From: Lycium barbarum
Lineage: Eukaryota > Streptophyta > Magnoliopsida > Solanales > Solanaceae
Length of the DNA stretch: 64,000 nt
Reading direction: 5' to 3'
Assembly (NCBI RefSeq): GCF_019175385.1
Contig: NC_083339.1
Location: forward strand, 84,494,120 to 84,558,119
Of this stretch, positions 47,871-60,200 are shown one piece after another. The notes under the pieces were generated by a model. The model made no database searches. It had not been told where the DNA came from and saw only the letters and a program-made list of their open reading frames with translations. Both the position numbers and the translations under genes were made by a program. The stretch's first letter is position 1. The number at the start of each line of letters is the position of its first letter.

Positions 47871-50800
47871 TGTTATATCCCGTGTTTTAACACGTTGGAA
47901 AAATTTGGAAACATTCTTGGCTTGTAAGAAATAAGGTCATAATTAATTTTTATTTGACATAAGAGTTGTGCATGAAAGAATAGAGTCATGGAAGTGTGGG
48001 ACAAGGCTAAGGGCAATTTTGGAATTTTGGAAATTAGTTTCGGGAATTACAAAATGTGATTCACAAGTTATTGGGCTTGTAAAATAAGAAGCAAAATGAG
48101 GCCCAAAAAAAAATTAGGGGGTGGCCGGCCATAATGGCCTTGGCCCAAACCCAATTAAGTAGTCATGTGCTTGGTCATGTGACCAAGCACTTCAATTATA
48201 TATCTAGAAGATGAACACTTAGGATAAGATAGAGCAAAACAAAGGAGAGCAAGAAGAGCTAAGGGGTTTCGGGTTTGAGGAGGAAAACCAACTACCAAAA
48301 ATCTTGCTTCAAAAATTAATTTCTTGTTGAATTCCTACTAATTCAAGGTCCCTTTGTAACTTGACGTAGTTGGTTTGGAGAAAGGAGGCCTTATTTCACC
48401 AAAGCGAGCACAAGTTCAAGTGAAGAAGACTTGAGGAAAAGGTGAGAATCTACCCCTTATCTTTGTGTTATTAAGTCTTGTTTGTGTTGTAGTATGTCGA
48501 AATGTGTTGATTGTATAAAGAAATGGAAGTTTGCATAGTGGGTTTGGAAAATGGCTGGTAGCCGTGAGCATGAGTGTATGGTGTGGTTATAATGCGTTGA
48601 ATTCGTGTTATATTCTAGTTGTGATTGTGATGAAATGCATATGGGAATTGAAATTTGGATGAATTTAGTTGATATTGATAAAATGGGCATATGGCCGTAG
48701 GGTGTGTTTGGCTTGGGATAGAAATGAATTAAGTGGTTTAGTGTGTTAGTGTGTTATTGTGATGCTTGCTATGTAAATGAAGATAGAATGATATAAGTTG
48801 TATTGAATTGGAATGCAGAAACTTATGTCGTTCTAGTATGATTTTCCGACATTAAGAAAATGAAGTTGTTTGGTTGTTAATTGTGATGATCATTGATGAA
48901 TTTGGAAGTTGGAAACATGTTATGAAGTTGTATGCCAAAGATTTGATGTTTTGCACAAGTCATGACTTTGATGGAAAGTTGTATACTATGTATATCGAGT
49001 GTATAACTTAAGGAAAACGATATGAAATGTTTCTAGAACTATATGGTGATGATCTTGAGTGTTGATGAATGTAAAATTATTGATACTAGTTTGAAAGTTT
49101 GGGCTAGAATGAAGGTTATGGCAACTTGTGAGAAAAATGACTAGTTGAAGGATATTTGTGTTTTTAATGTTCTTTGTTGATGTTGATGTTGTCGTTTGGG
49201 TTGTTGTTGATGATTTTGAGCCGAGTTGAATCCTCGGGGATGCTATATGTATAGGGGAGGTGCTGCCGAAATTTCGGTAGACATGTATGAGTTAAATTGA
49301 ATTCGTAACATCTATAACTTACAATTGGTAAATGTGACCATTTGCAGATTTTCGACGAAACGGAGAGTGAGCTTGGATAGGCTTAAAAAGCTCAAAAGGT
49401 ATGTAAATCTACCCCGATCCTTCCTTTGGCATGCCTAAGTGTATTAGAATCGGATTCGGGCCTCGAAAGAATTTCTGCCCATCGGAATCCACAATTGAAA
49501 ATCTCGCTTTTTCCTTCAGTAAGATTGAGCCCTTTTGGTTTGTATTCTTGATAATCATGCCAACTTTCCCTAAACTACTTGGAAAGCTATAGAACGTCCG
49601 TAGAACCTTTGTAGGTGACCCCATAAGCTTAAAATATGTAATTTGAGCCCACCGACTTTGCTTGTCCCGAGGTGGGCCCGCTATTCCCGATTTTGCCCTT
49701 AATGTACTTAAGTCTTCTTTTCGAATAGTTCTTAAAAGAAACGTTTTGACTACTATTCTAATTACCTAACAAACATTGTTTTAAATATTCCATTGAGTCC
49801 AATAAATTGTTTCGACGTTCGGAACGATTTCAGAAAGGTTATACTTCTGTAATTCATTATGATATCCGAAACTCGTTTATTATGTTCCCGTTCGACTTCA
49901 TTGGATCGGTTTGTCTTTGATATGCCTCATCGAGTCTATGAAAAAATTTATGGTATTTTAATTGCATTAGTCTCTCACTACTCCACTCGTGGATGTCCCA
50001 ATGTTTCCCACACTGAGCCCGGGCCAGGATATGTTGTCAAGCGTGATCCTTTGCATTGTTCGCCGTGCCTCGATGTGAGGGGGCAGGTATACTCGTACAT
50101 GGGTTTTGTGGAGTATGCTGTGCCATGTACGCTTGTTCTGATATGATTTGCTATGGCCATCTGATATGATATATTATGTGACGGGGTTATGCCCCATTCT
50201 GATTCTTCTGTGGTGGCACCAGCGTCGGGAGGGTGGCCACGTTCTGTCTATCGAGTCCCTTGGCAGGGGCCGGATTTGATATGACATATGTTTCTGTACA
50301 CACTCTGCATGTTTTGAAATTATGTATATGATACTTTGGATTTTCTGTATGTCCTGCACCAGTTATGATTTTGTCTCCGTACTTCAGGCTTTACATATTC
50401 AGTACATATTTCGTACTGACCCCCTTTCTTCGGGGGCTGCGTTTTCATGCCGCGCAGGTACCTACGACAGGTTTGCTGATCCGTCCGCTTAGGATCTTAT
50501 TCTGCCATTTGGAGTGCTCTCTTATTCAGAGCCATCTTTTGGTATAGTCTGTCACTTCTACATATGTATATTCTTGTTCATGGGTACGGCGGGGCCCTGT
50601 CCCGTCATCTGATTTTGTTGGTCTGTTTAGAGGTCTGTGGACATGGTTATGGGTTTGGGGTCTTTCTGTACAGTTGTGTGCTTATGTTGTGTTTGGGCGA
50701 TCCCATTCGCCGCGGCGGCCGGTCCGCATATATTTAAATGTTTCTTTGTTGGCCCTGTGTGGCCTTTGTTGGTATTTTCTGCGTGCAGGGTATATGGGAT

Positions 50801-50948
50801 ATTCCGTAAAACAAAGGGAACTCTACCGAAATTTTTCTGGAGATTATCTAAATTGGAAATAAAGCCTGTCGGCTTCTGCTATATACTAGAACGTGTTTGA
50901 GTGCCCAGATCGGGCACTAGTCACGGCCTACGGGGTTGGGTCGTGACA
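47871..50948 (+). mobile_element. Solo LTR D
   Basis: 3078 bp, TGTTATATCCCG ... GGGTCGTGACA, with target duplication CGTGG at 47866-47870 and 50949-50953. It is the unit 2 counterpart of the element D 5' LTR at 27276, which still has its internal region, so recombination between LTRs removed it here. Contains CCGAAATTTCGG (49266-49277), GGTATGTAAA near 49398, CCGAAATTTCGG-like second box near 50826 and the triple stem-loop (50400-50457). Confidence 0.95.
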
Positions 50949-51017
50949 CGTGGGTTCGCTCGGCTCCGGATATGGGGTCGGGTGCCCATCACACCCTAGC
51001 GGGATTAGGGTGTGACA

Positions 51018-52281
51018 ATACCACCAACAGTTATTGAGGAGGGTGAGTCCCAGAATGAGGTTCCATCTCGGTCCTCTCATTCATTACCTACTTCAAAAGA
51101 GAATAAGGGATCCTCAGCCCCAGCTCCAGCACCCCCAGTTCCTCAACCAAATGTTTTGGGCCAGGATGTTAAAGAGGCCATTCATTTGCTGACTCAGTTA
51201 GTCGCCGCTCAGGCCCAGCGGAAGGGTATGGGTCATGGTGATAAGGCAGTTAGTGTAAGAGCCCGTGATTTTATTAGCTTGAACCCTCCGAAATTCATCG
51301 GGTCAAAGCCGGATAAGGACCCTCAAGACTTTATTGATGGAATGTTGTGGACACTTCAGTTAATGCATGCTTCCGACAATGAATCGGTGGAATTGGCCTC
51401 TTATAGACTTCGAGATGTTGTGGTTCATTGGTATATGGTTTGGATATCTTCTAGGGGAGTCAATGCACCTCCCCCAGTATGGCAAGAATTTGTTGATGCT
51501 TTCCTCCGACACTACTTGCCGCCAGAGGTTCGGCGGTCTAGAGCCGATAAGTTCATGAATCTTATGCAAGGAAGTACGAGTGCCTTAGAGTATAGTCTCT
51601 GCTTCAATTCTTTGGCTAGGTATGCTCCGGCCATGGTAGCCAATATGGGTGATCGAGTGCACCGATATTTGAGTGGCTTAGGGCCACATTTGATGGATAA
51701 GTGCTTGACTGCGTCCCTTCAGGATAATATGGATATTTCTCGCATTCAAGCCCATACTCAGAACTTGGAGGAAATACAACAACAGCAAAGAAGTGAGCGT
51801 GAGCATGACCAAGTGTATAGTAAAAGGGCCAGATCTTTGGGTCTGACTAGTGAGTATAGAGGAGGGAAAAGATAGCAGTATTCTAGGCATTCAGGCCATT
51901 CTATGAAAAGTGCACCTCCACGGTTTACAGGCCAAAGATTTGATAGTTCTACTCACTCCGGGCAGAGTCAGAGTTCTAAAGCTTTAGGCTCTCATTATAG
52001 AGGCGCCTCGGGCCATGCAAGACCACCCCTACCACGATGTTATCAGTGTGGGAAGTTACATTGGGGCCAGTGTCGATTTGGCTCAGATGCTTGTTATTCC
52101 TGCAGTTAGCTAGGCCATATGGCGCAAGATTGCCCCTCGAGAGGTAGTAGAGGTACGGTTCAGGCCACAGGGTCAGCTGCTGGGTCTTCATCATCCATAC
52201 GCCCTCTAGGGCGGTGCTCACAGACACCAGTTAGTAATGGTAGAGGTAGAGAAGGAGCTTTTAGTTCTAGTGGTCCTTAGC
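51018..52281 (+). pseudogene. Element B gag, second piece
   Basis: Resumes in frame after LTR C: PTVIEEGESQNEV, Pro-rich segment, capsid (DFISLNPPKFIGSKPDKDPQDF ... SLARYAPAMVANMGDRVHRYLSGLG), Gln/Arg linker, then the knuckle region CYQCGKLHWGQCRFGSDACYSC and H-x4-C. Stops at 51873 (TAG for Gln), 52107 (TAG for Gln, inside the second knuckle) and 52278. Capsid differs clearly from elements A, D and E, so B is a separate, older-looking branch. It is cut at 52281 by element F; the last five bases TTAGC are F's target duplication. Confidence 0.92.
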
Positions 52282-55200
52282 TGTCACACCCCGACCTCGC
52301 TGGGGTGTGATGGGCACCCGACCCTTACTTAGGGCCGAGCGAACCCTCAGACTCTCGCTGCACATAAAATCACGTCAACTCTTTTTTTTTTCTTTAAAAC
52401 AAATAATAAAGTACATAGCAAAACTTTTCTTTCAGAAATATTCTTTCTTGTGGCTTTCAAGCCGAACAAATTTGTGATCATACAAAATTCATTACGTACA
52501 CAGACCGACAACCAATACCCACGACACTGTCTGCAAAGTCTCTAGTAAGATCCCAAAAGCATAACATACAAAATCTGACTCGGCAGCACTCCGGGAACAA
52601 ATGGAGCTTGCCATCTGCACTGGAACATCTTCCATCTGTCCTCAACTCAACTGGGAGTACCTGCGCGGCATAAAACGCAGCCCCCGAAGAACAGGGGATC
52701 AGTACGGAAATGTACCGAGTATGTAAAGCGGAAATATAACAATATAAGCAAAACCGAGCCAGAAGTATAGAAATAGAACAGGTAGTATCGGATCCGAGTC
52801 CGAAACGGAAATACAGAGTGTGTGGCTAGGACCACGATATATATCATAAGCACGGGGTGTAGCCGTCTGAATCGTGATATGAAACAGAGGTACAAAGCCT
52901 AACTGGCAGGATCATCGTGCGGATCGGGGTACAGAGTGCGACTGACATACCCGCAACCGAAGCTTGGGGTGTAGAACTATAGCCGACTGAAGCATAGTCC
53001 GGCTCAATCATGCAGAAGCAACACCAACAGAATCATTCTCCGAATCCGCTGTCCAGAAATGTAACAGGCAGAACCGTGCATGCAGAATCATAACTTACAC
53101 AAGCACAGGTAGTATACATTTACCTCAGGTTTCGGCCCTTTAGTGAGGGGTGCAATGGACAGTGCACTGGGGTGTGCACGAATAACCAGGTCGCCACAGG
53201 GTCGCCTCTAGTGCACAAGTCATACCCAAGAGGTTCCAGCAGGCAAATACGACAGTTAGAATGTCAAAATGCTTTACTTTCTTTTGAAAAACATTTTTGT
53301 TTCACACATATAAAAGAATCAACGCACAATTTCCGCGGCCATAAGTCCAGCGGTCGCTACCACGCATACCGCGGCCAAGTACCCAGCGGTCACTATCACA
53401 CGTACCGCGGCCAAGGGTCCAGCGGTTATAATCACACATACCGCGACTAAAAGTCCAGCGGTTAAAATCACACATACCGCGGTCGAGGGTCCAGCGGTCA
53501 CAATCACCCATTTGACATACCGCGGTCAAGGGTCCAGCGGTCACAATCACACATTTGACATACCGCGGTCAAGGGTCCAGCGGTCTATGTCAGGCACAAT
53601 CACAAGTGCGGCAGACGCGGTCAAGGGTCCAGCAGTCAATGCCACACGTCCGGCATGACGCGGTCAAGGGTCCAGCTGTCAATGTTGGACACGCCGCGGT
53701 CGAGGGTCCAGCGGCCAATATTACATATGCGCATATTCACATAACCGGCCCGGGACTCGGTGAAACAGAAAACAACCATACAGGATACCAAATCACTACT
53801 TCCCAAACATAAATCACACGTGCCAGGATCATGCATCACACAAGATTCAGGTATGCCAAAATCGTATATCAGAAAATACAGAAGATAAGTAGTTTATCCA
53901 AATTATCAGGGTAAGGTTTTCAAAACGTTTTAGATGTCAAAAACATTTTATAACGCTCATGAAGGTGGTCGTAACACCTATCGTATAGTAAACAACATAA
54001 TAACCAGGAGTTACCTGCGAACTCCGGACAAGAGTACATTGGCTAAAGCCATACAGCACATATCAGGGTTTTTGTCCCCGCAGCTGGTTCAATAATAATT
54101 AAAATCCGTCTCAGGATAGATAAAATATCTCCCGTTTAGTAGTCGGGACAATAGCCATAAGTCCCTAGACTTGTCGCACCGAAGTGAGACAAACAAAACC
54201 ATAGGAGGGGCGCCGGGGTTAACGGGCCCACCTCGGGTCAAGTCGGGGTGGCGGACATGAATCACGCCCATTAGACTCTACGGAGTGATCCAGGAAAGTT
54301 TCGGAGTGATTGGATTACATTTGTGAAAGTTATGGAGGTTTAACCACTTTTTTTTTTCAACAAAAGCACCTTTTGAAGTTCAATTGAATTGAATGAATAG
54401 TACCAAGAAATCAATCTCGGTTTCCGATGAGCAGAATTGCCCCCGAGGCTAAAATCTCCACCTAGCACACCTAGGACATGCCAAAAAACAAAGGGGAAGG
54501 CTTTACATACCTCGATTGCGCCTTATGCTTGCTTGGCTTCAATTCCAATTTCGTCCAGAATCTACAAATGGTCATGTTTACCAATTGTCAATTTCATGCT
54601 TTTCAAGAATCTAAGCTTAATCACATAATTGCCTACCGAAATTTCGGCAGCATTTCCCCTTTAAACTCGCCTATCCGAATTTCCAATTGTTCTCCTGTTG
54701 ACACAGAAATACCAACAATAACATATGGACACAACCATATCTTCAATTCTTTTATTTCAAAAAGAATAACAACATATCAAAACAGCCTCCAACTATAACA
54801 TAACGATGCCCGAAATTCTAACGAACACTTGCAATACACCAAGCAGCCCGTATGCACTTCTTGTACCTTATTCCATGCAATCTTTTCAGCAAATTTCTGA
54901 GAAATACAACAGCAGCCACACGACACCACATCATCTATTCATATGCAACTAAACCGCATTATTATCTCTATAATCCTTACAACAACCCACAACAATTTTT
55001 AACTCCAACTCTAACCTTCAAATTCCTTCATTCTCATCACATAATCTATGATTACAACAACCAAAATATTAATTCAAATCAGTCCATCAATTTCAATTAA
55101 AACAGCCCCTAATCCATAAATCTCAACAAAACAACAAACTAGTTTATAATGTTGTTTTCTCCGTTCTAATTCGTTAAAACTCTAAATAAACACTTTAATA

Positions 55201-55970
55201 ACATAAAATGAATCTTATAAATACCTTAGAAGCAGCTCAAACACGAAAATTGCATTCCCCAAGACCAATATTTAGCTCAAATTGAAGGCAACTCAACATA
55301 CAATGCTTTTCTCTTCATGAGCTTCGGGATTCGGGGCTCGGATTTTGATCAAAATGACCTTCTTAGCCTTGAAGTTTTCTCTCTCTCTCTCTAATGTTCT
55401 TGGAAGATTTTATGTTAAATGAAAAGCCCTCAAATAAGTTTTCCTTATATACTTGACGTTAATGGGCCTCATGGGCCGAAATGTGAATGTTTGGATCGGG
55501 TCACAATTTTCTGCCTCGCCAGCCCAACTTGCATCGTCCATATCTGCTTATCCAGATATCGTTTTGACGAGCGGTTTATTGCCTTAGAAACTATACTCGA
55601 TGAACTTCATTTTAGAATTTTGAAACACCTTAAAACTCCTCATATACTAGGAGATATGCCTCCAACAATATGAGCTAAAAATCTGGTCCGAGATATTTTC
55701 TGAAGTTGTTTGGATTCATTTCGTTCAGCTTCGTTTAACTTCTAATCCTCTTCCGACCCTCATGTAACCTCTTATACATACATATACATACTCATATACG
55801 CTCATAACGCGATTTCAAATCCTTTAGGTTACGATGTCACCTCGGGATACTTAAGGCAACCATATATATATAACGATATTCTTACTAACTCGATTAACTT
55901 TCCTTGAACTTTCTTAACTTATTCTTTCTTGTCTTAATTAAAATAGCACGGACTCTTACGGGGTATAACA
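52282..55970 (-). repeat. 3' LTR of element F
   Basis: 3689 bp; contains the triple stem-loop (52661-52717), a 36-bp GC-rich tandem array (53330-53730), CCGGCCCGGGACTCGG near 53743, the GGTATGTAAAG box near 54500, CCGAAATTTCGG (54636-54647) and a CT repeat near 55380. Confidence 0.93.
53330..53730. repeat. 36-bp array with CCGCGG and AGCGGT, in the left LTR of F
   Basis: About ten units beginning CCGCGG and containing GGTCCAGCGGT, mostly 36 or 43 bp long. ACCGCGG and CCAGCGGT in each unit can pair, so every unit is a potential hairpin. Copied in the right LTR at 58321-58722. Confidence 0.92.
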
Positions 55971-56006
55971 TCCTTCCCCCCTTAGGAACATTCGTCCCCG
56001 AATGTC
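55971..56006 (-). promoter_or_regulatory. Hairpin plus polypurine tract of element F
   Basis: On the minus strand GACATTCG-GGGA-CGAATGTT (one mismatch at the stem base), then AAGGGGGGAAGGA ending at the LTR. Confidence 0.87.
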
Positions 56007-56689
56007 AAATTAGTCCTACATAAGTATACTGCTTCTGGTGATGTTATAACGAATCATTTGTAACTTGAACTCATCTATCATGCTGTGCCTTTCTTTACTT
56101 AGCCTAATTCCATTCTCCACCTGACATCTGTTAATATTGATCTTCCAAATATAGTAGACACTATTTAGCTACCTCTGTAATCGACTGCAACTTACCATGT
56201 CCATCTACACTTGAAGCTTAAGTCGAGTTCTTCTTGATCGTCCTCTTTAACTTCACTGTCTTCTTGTAACTAGCTCGTTCTGACCATCTCACTTAAGTCA
56301 TTTTGCAATTTCCCTTAATCCCACTTATAACACTTTAAGCATATTATCTCGTGTCGTTTCTTTATTTTTGACTCAACTCTTCTATTGCCTCTTTACTCAG
56401 ATTTGCTCTTAGTTCTCCTATCATGCATCTTATTGCAAGCTTTACACGAGTATGTGTAGGTACTCAAATCAGCCCAGAAAATATCTTAGCGTTGTCTCAC
56501 TAGTCTTTATGCTTTACTTTACATTCTTCCTTCATACCTTCCAATAGTATCGGGGCCCAATTATGGCTTTTGCTCTCCGTACTAATGATGTCTCTGTAGT
56601 TTTGCCTTAAACCACCTTACACCTTTCTTTGACGTATCCAAAATATTGCAACCGCACTATTGTTATTGAATTCTTACCCTTTTTATATT

Positions 56690-56790
56690 TCTGGGAAAAT
56701 TTGGGTAGAGGTTCTTCTGTACTTCTTACTATCCCAAAACCTGCACGCAGGAAATACCAACAATGCCTCACAGGGCCAACATATATACGT
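56690..56790 (-). repeat. LTR D-like fragment inside F
   Basis: On the minus strand it resembles the last quarter of LTR D (29030-29125): GGCCCTGTG, TTGGTATTTCCTGCGTGCAG, GGGATAGT and CCCAAATTTTCCC in the same order. Diverged, and not delimited precisely. Confidence 0.7.
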
Positions 56791-57258
56791 ATATATATCA
56801 TATCGTATCATAGCCACACAGGCCTAACAATTTCAAGTAAAAGTATAAAGATGTCGAGACTTACCTCACATGTCCAATTCAAACTGCACCTGTTACACTT
56901 TCCTGTTTACTTTCCTACCTACCTTATCTTTCATTCTTCAACCTTATTTTTCAATCATATCTCAATATTCTTACCTTATCCAACATGCCCCTTTCGCACC
57001 GTTGCTTACCTGTGTACAGTGTAGCTTCCAATATCATCGGCCACTTTCTTCTGTCGATACCGTTCTTCAGCTGAAATCAAGGGTTAGTAAAAAGGAAATT
57101 CCTTTCCTACAGCTGGCTCTATCGCACAATCCAGGATTCAAAGAAGATCAACAATCCCTAGATGCCCCGTAGTCTCTTGTTTATAGATGTGGCACGCAAC
57201 ACACCATAAACAGGACTCTACCAGACACGACTTTGCAGACAACCCCTAGGACAGACCT

Positions 57259-57270
57259 GCTCTGATACCA
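57259..57270 (-). promoter_or_regulatory. Primer-binding site of element F
   Basis: TGGTATCAGAGC on the minus strand, 3 nt from the 5' LTR, same spacing as element B. Confidence 0.93.
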
Positions 57271-57273
57271 CTC

Positions 57274-60200
57274 TGTCACACCCCGACCTCGCTGGGGTGT
57301 GATGGGCACCCGACCCTTACTTAGGGCCGAGCGAACCCTCAGACTCTCGCTGCACATAAAATCACGTCAACTCTTTTTTTTTCTTTAAAACAAATAATAA
57401 AGTACATAGAAAAACTTTTCTTTCAGAAATATTCTTTCTCGTGGTTTTCAAGCCGAACAAATTTGTGATCATACAAAATTCATTACCTACACAGACCGAC
57501 AACCAATACCCACGACACTGTCTGCAAAGTCTCTAGTAAGATCCCAAAAGCATAACATACAGAATCTGACTCGGCAGCACTCCGGGAACAAATGGAGCTT
57601 GCCATCTGCACTGGAACATCTTCCATCTGTCCTCAACTCAATTGGGAGTACCTGCACGGCATGAAACACAGCCCCCGAAGAACAGGGGGTCAGTACGGAA
57701 ATGTACCGAGTATGTAAAGCGGAAATATAACAATATAAGCAAAACCGAGCCAGAAGTATAGAAATAGAACAGGTAGTATCGGATCCGAGTCCGAAACGGA
57801 AATACAGAGTGTGTGGCCAGGACCACGATATATATCATAAGCACGGGGTGTAGCCGTCTGAATCGTGATATGAAACAGAGGTACAAAGCCTAACTGGTAG
57901 GATCATCGTGCGGATCGGGGCACAGAGTGCGACTGACATACCCGCAACCGAAGCTAGGGGTGTAGAACTATAGCCGACTGAAGCATAGTCCGGCTCAATC
58001 ATGCAGAAGCAACACCAACAGAATCATTCTCCGAATCCGCTGTCCAGAAATGTAATAGGTAGAACCGTGCATGCAGAATCATAACTTACACAAGCACAGG
58101 TGGTATACATTTACCTCAGGTTTCGACCCTTTAGTGAGGGGCGCAATGGACAGTGCACTGGGGTGTGCATGAATAACCAGGTCGCCACAGGGTCGCCTCT
58201 AGTGCACAAGTCATACCCAAGAGGTTCCAGCAGGCAAATACGGCAGTTTGAATGTCAAAATGCTTTACTTTCTTTTGAAAAACATTTTTGTTTCACACAT
58301 ATAAAAGAATCAACGCACAATTTCCGCGGCCATAAGTCCAGCGGTCGCTACCACGCATACCGCGGCCAAGTACCCAGCGGTCACTATCACACGTACCGCG
58401 GCCAATGGTCCAGCGGTTATAATCACACATACCGCGACCAAAAGTCCAGCGGTTACAATCACACATACCGCGGTCGAGGGTCCAACGGTCACAATCACAC
58501 ATTTGACATACCGCGATCAAGGGTCCAGCGGTCACAATCATACATTTGACATACCGCGGTCAAGGGTCCAGCGGTCTATGTCAGGCACAATCACAAGTGC
58601 GGCAGACGCAGTCAAGGGTCCAACAGTCAATGCCACATGTCTGGTATGACGCGGTCAAGGGTCCAGCTGTCAATGTCGGACACGCCGCGGTCGAGGGTCC
58701 AGCGGCCAATATTACATATGCGCATATTCACATAACCGGCCCGGGACTCGGTGAAACAGAAAACAACCATACAGGATACCAAATCACTACTTCCCAAACA
58801 TAAATCACACGTGCCAGGATCATGCATCACACAAGATTCAGGTATGCCAAAATCGTATATCAGAAAATACAGAAGATAAGTAGTTTATCCAAATTATCAG
58901 GGTAAGGTTTTCAAAACGTTTTAGATGTCAAAAACATTTTATAACGCTCATGAAGGTGGTTGTAACACCTATCGTATAGTAAACAACATAATAACCAGGA
59001 GTTACCTGCGAACTCCGGACAAGAATACATTGGCTAAAGCCATACAACACATATCAGGGTTTCTATCCCCGCAGTTGGTTCAATAATAATTAAAATCCGT
59101 CTCAGGATAAATAAAATATCTCCCGTTTAGTAGTCGGGACAATAGCCATAAGTCCCTAGACTTGTCGCACCGAAGTGAGACAAACAAAACCATAGGAGGG
59201 GCGCCGGGGGTAACGGGCCCACCTCGGGTCAAGTCGGGGTGGCGGACATGAATCACGCCCATTACACTCTACGGAGTCATCCAGGAAAGTTTCGGAGTGA
59301 TTGGATTACATTTGTGAAAGTTATGGAGGTTTAACCACTTTTTTTTTTTCAACAAAAGCACCTTTTGAAGTTCAATTGAATTGAATGAATAGTACCAAGA
59401 AATCAATCTCGGTTTCCGATGAGCAGAATTGCCCCCGAGGCCAAAATCTCCACCTAGCACACCTAGGACATGCCAAAGAACAAAGGGGAAGGCTTTACAT
59501 ACCTCGATTGCGCCTTATGCTCGCTTGGCTTCAATTCCAATTTCGTCCAGAATCTACAAGTGGTCATGTTTACCAATTGTCAATTTCATGCTTTTCAAGA
59601 ATCTAAGCTTAATCACATAATTGCCTACCGAAAGTTCGGCAGCATTTCCCCTTTAAACTCGCCTATCCGAATTTCCAATTGCTCTCCTGTTGACACAGAA
59701 ATACCAACAATAACATATGGACACAACCATATCTTCAATTCTTTTATTTCAAAAAGAATAACAACATATCAAAACAGCCCCCAACTATAACATAACGATG
59801 CCCGAAATTCTAACGAACACTTGCAATACACCAAGCAGCCCGTATGCACTTCTTATACCTTATTCCATGCAATCTTTTCAGCAAATTTCTGAGAAATACA
59901 ACAGCAGCCACACGACACCACATCATCTATTCATATGCAACTAAACCACATTATTATCTCTATAATCCTTACAACAACCCACAACAATTTTTAACTCCAA
60001 CTCTAACCTTCAAATTCCTTCATTCTCATCACATAATCTATGATTACAACAACCAAAATATTAATTCAAATCAGTCCATCAATTTCAATTAAAACAGCCC
60101 CTAATCCATAAATCTCAACAAAACAACAAACGAGTTTATAATGTTGTTTTCTCCATTCTAATTCGTTAAAACTCTAAATAAACACTTTAATAACATAAAA

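Larger units (their letters stand above)
32001..50948. repeat. Segmental duplication, unit 2 (expanded by element E)
   Basis: Corresponding parts are 32001-35270 (offset about 14482 to 14523) and 43355-50948 (offset 20591 to 20595 up to the D LTR). The offset jump of 6068 equals the 8084 bp of element E minus a 2016-bp deletion (20748-22763 of unit 1). Confidence 0.83.
44346..51017 (+). mobile_element. Solo LTR C, containing solo LTR D
   Basis: LTR C begins TGTTATAGCCCG at 44346 and ends GGGTGTGACA at 51017. Target duplication ATACC at 44341-44345 and 51018-51022. No internal region remains, so it is a solo LTR of about 3589 bp once D and its duplication are removed. The last 64 bases (GTTCGCTCGG ... 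GTGTGACA) resemble the end of LTR F. The stretch 44346-47870 matches 23751-27275 base for base in length. Confidence 0.93.
55971..57273 (-). other. Internal region of element F, non-coding
   Basis: From its own 5' side: spacer and primer-binding site (57259-57270), leader resembling that of element B (CCTAGGG, then GAGTCCTGTTTATGG and the GCGATAGAGCC segment, to about 57110), about 1.1 kb without any gag-pol similarity, a short LTR D-like piece, hairpin (55987-56006) and polypurine tract (55971-55983). Small ORFs here show no motif. Confidence 0.88.

Noticed and set aside
51360..51569. Antisense ORFs opposite gag and pol throughout
   Set aside because: They are shadows of the coding strand with no motifs of their own.
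53330..53730. CRISPR-like regular repeats
   Set aside because: Units are nearly contiguous with no unique spacers, the DNA is a plant LTR, and there are no cas genes.
54478..55100. Identical ORFs of 106 and 82 codons in both LTRs of F (also 59470-60092)
   Set aside because: They are identical because LTR pairs are identical at insertion; no domain is visible and they run against the LTR sense strand.
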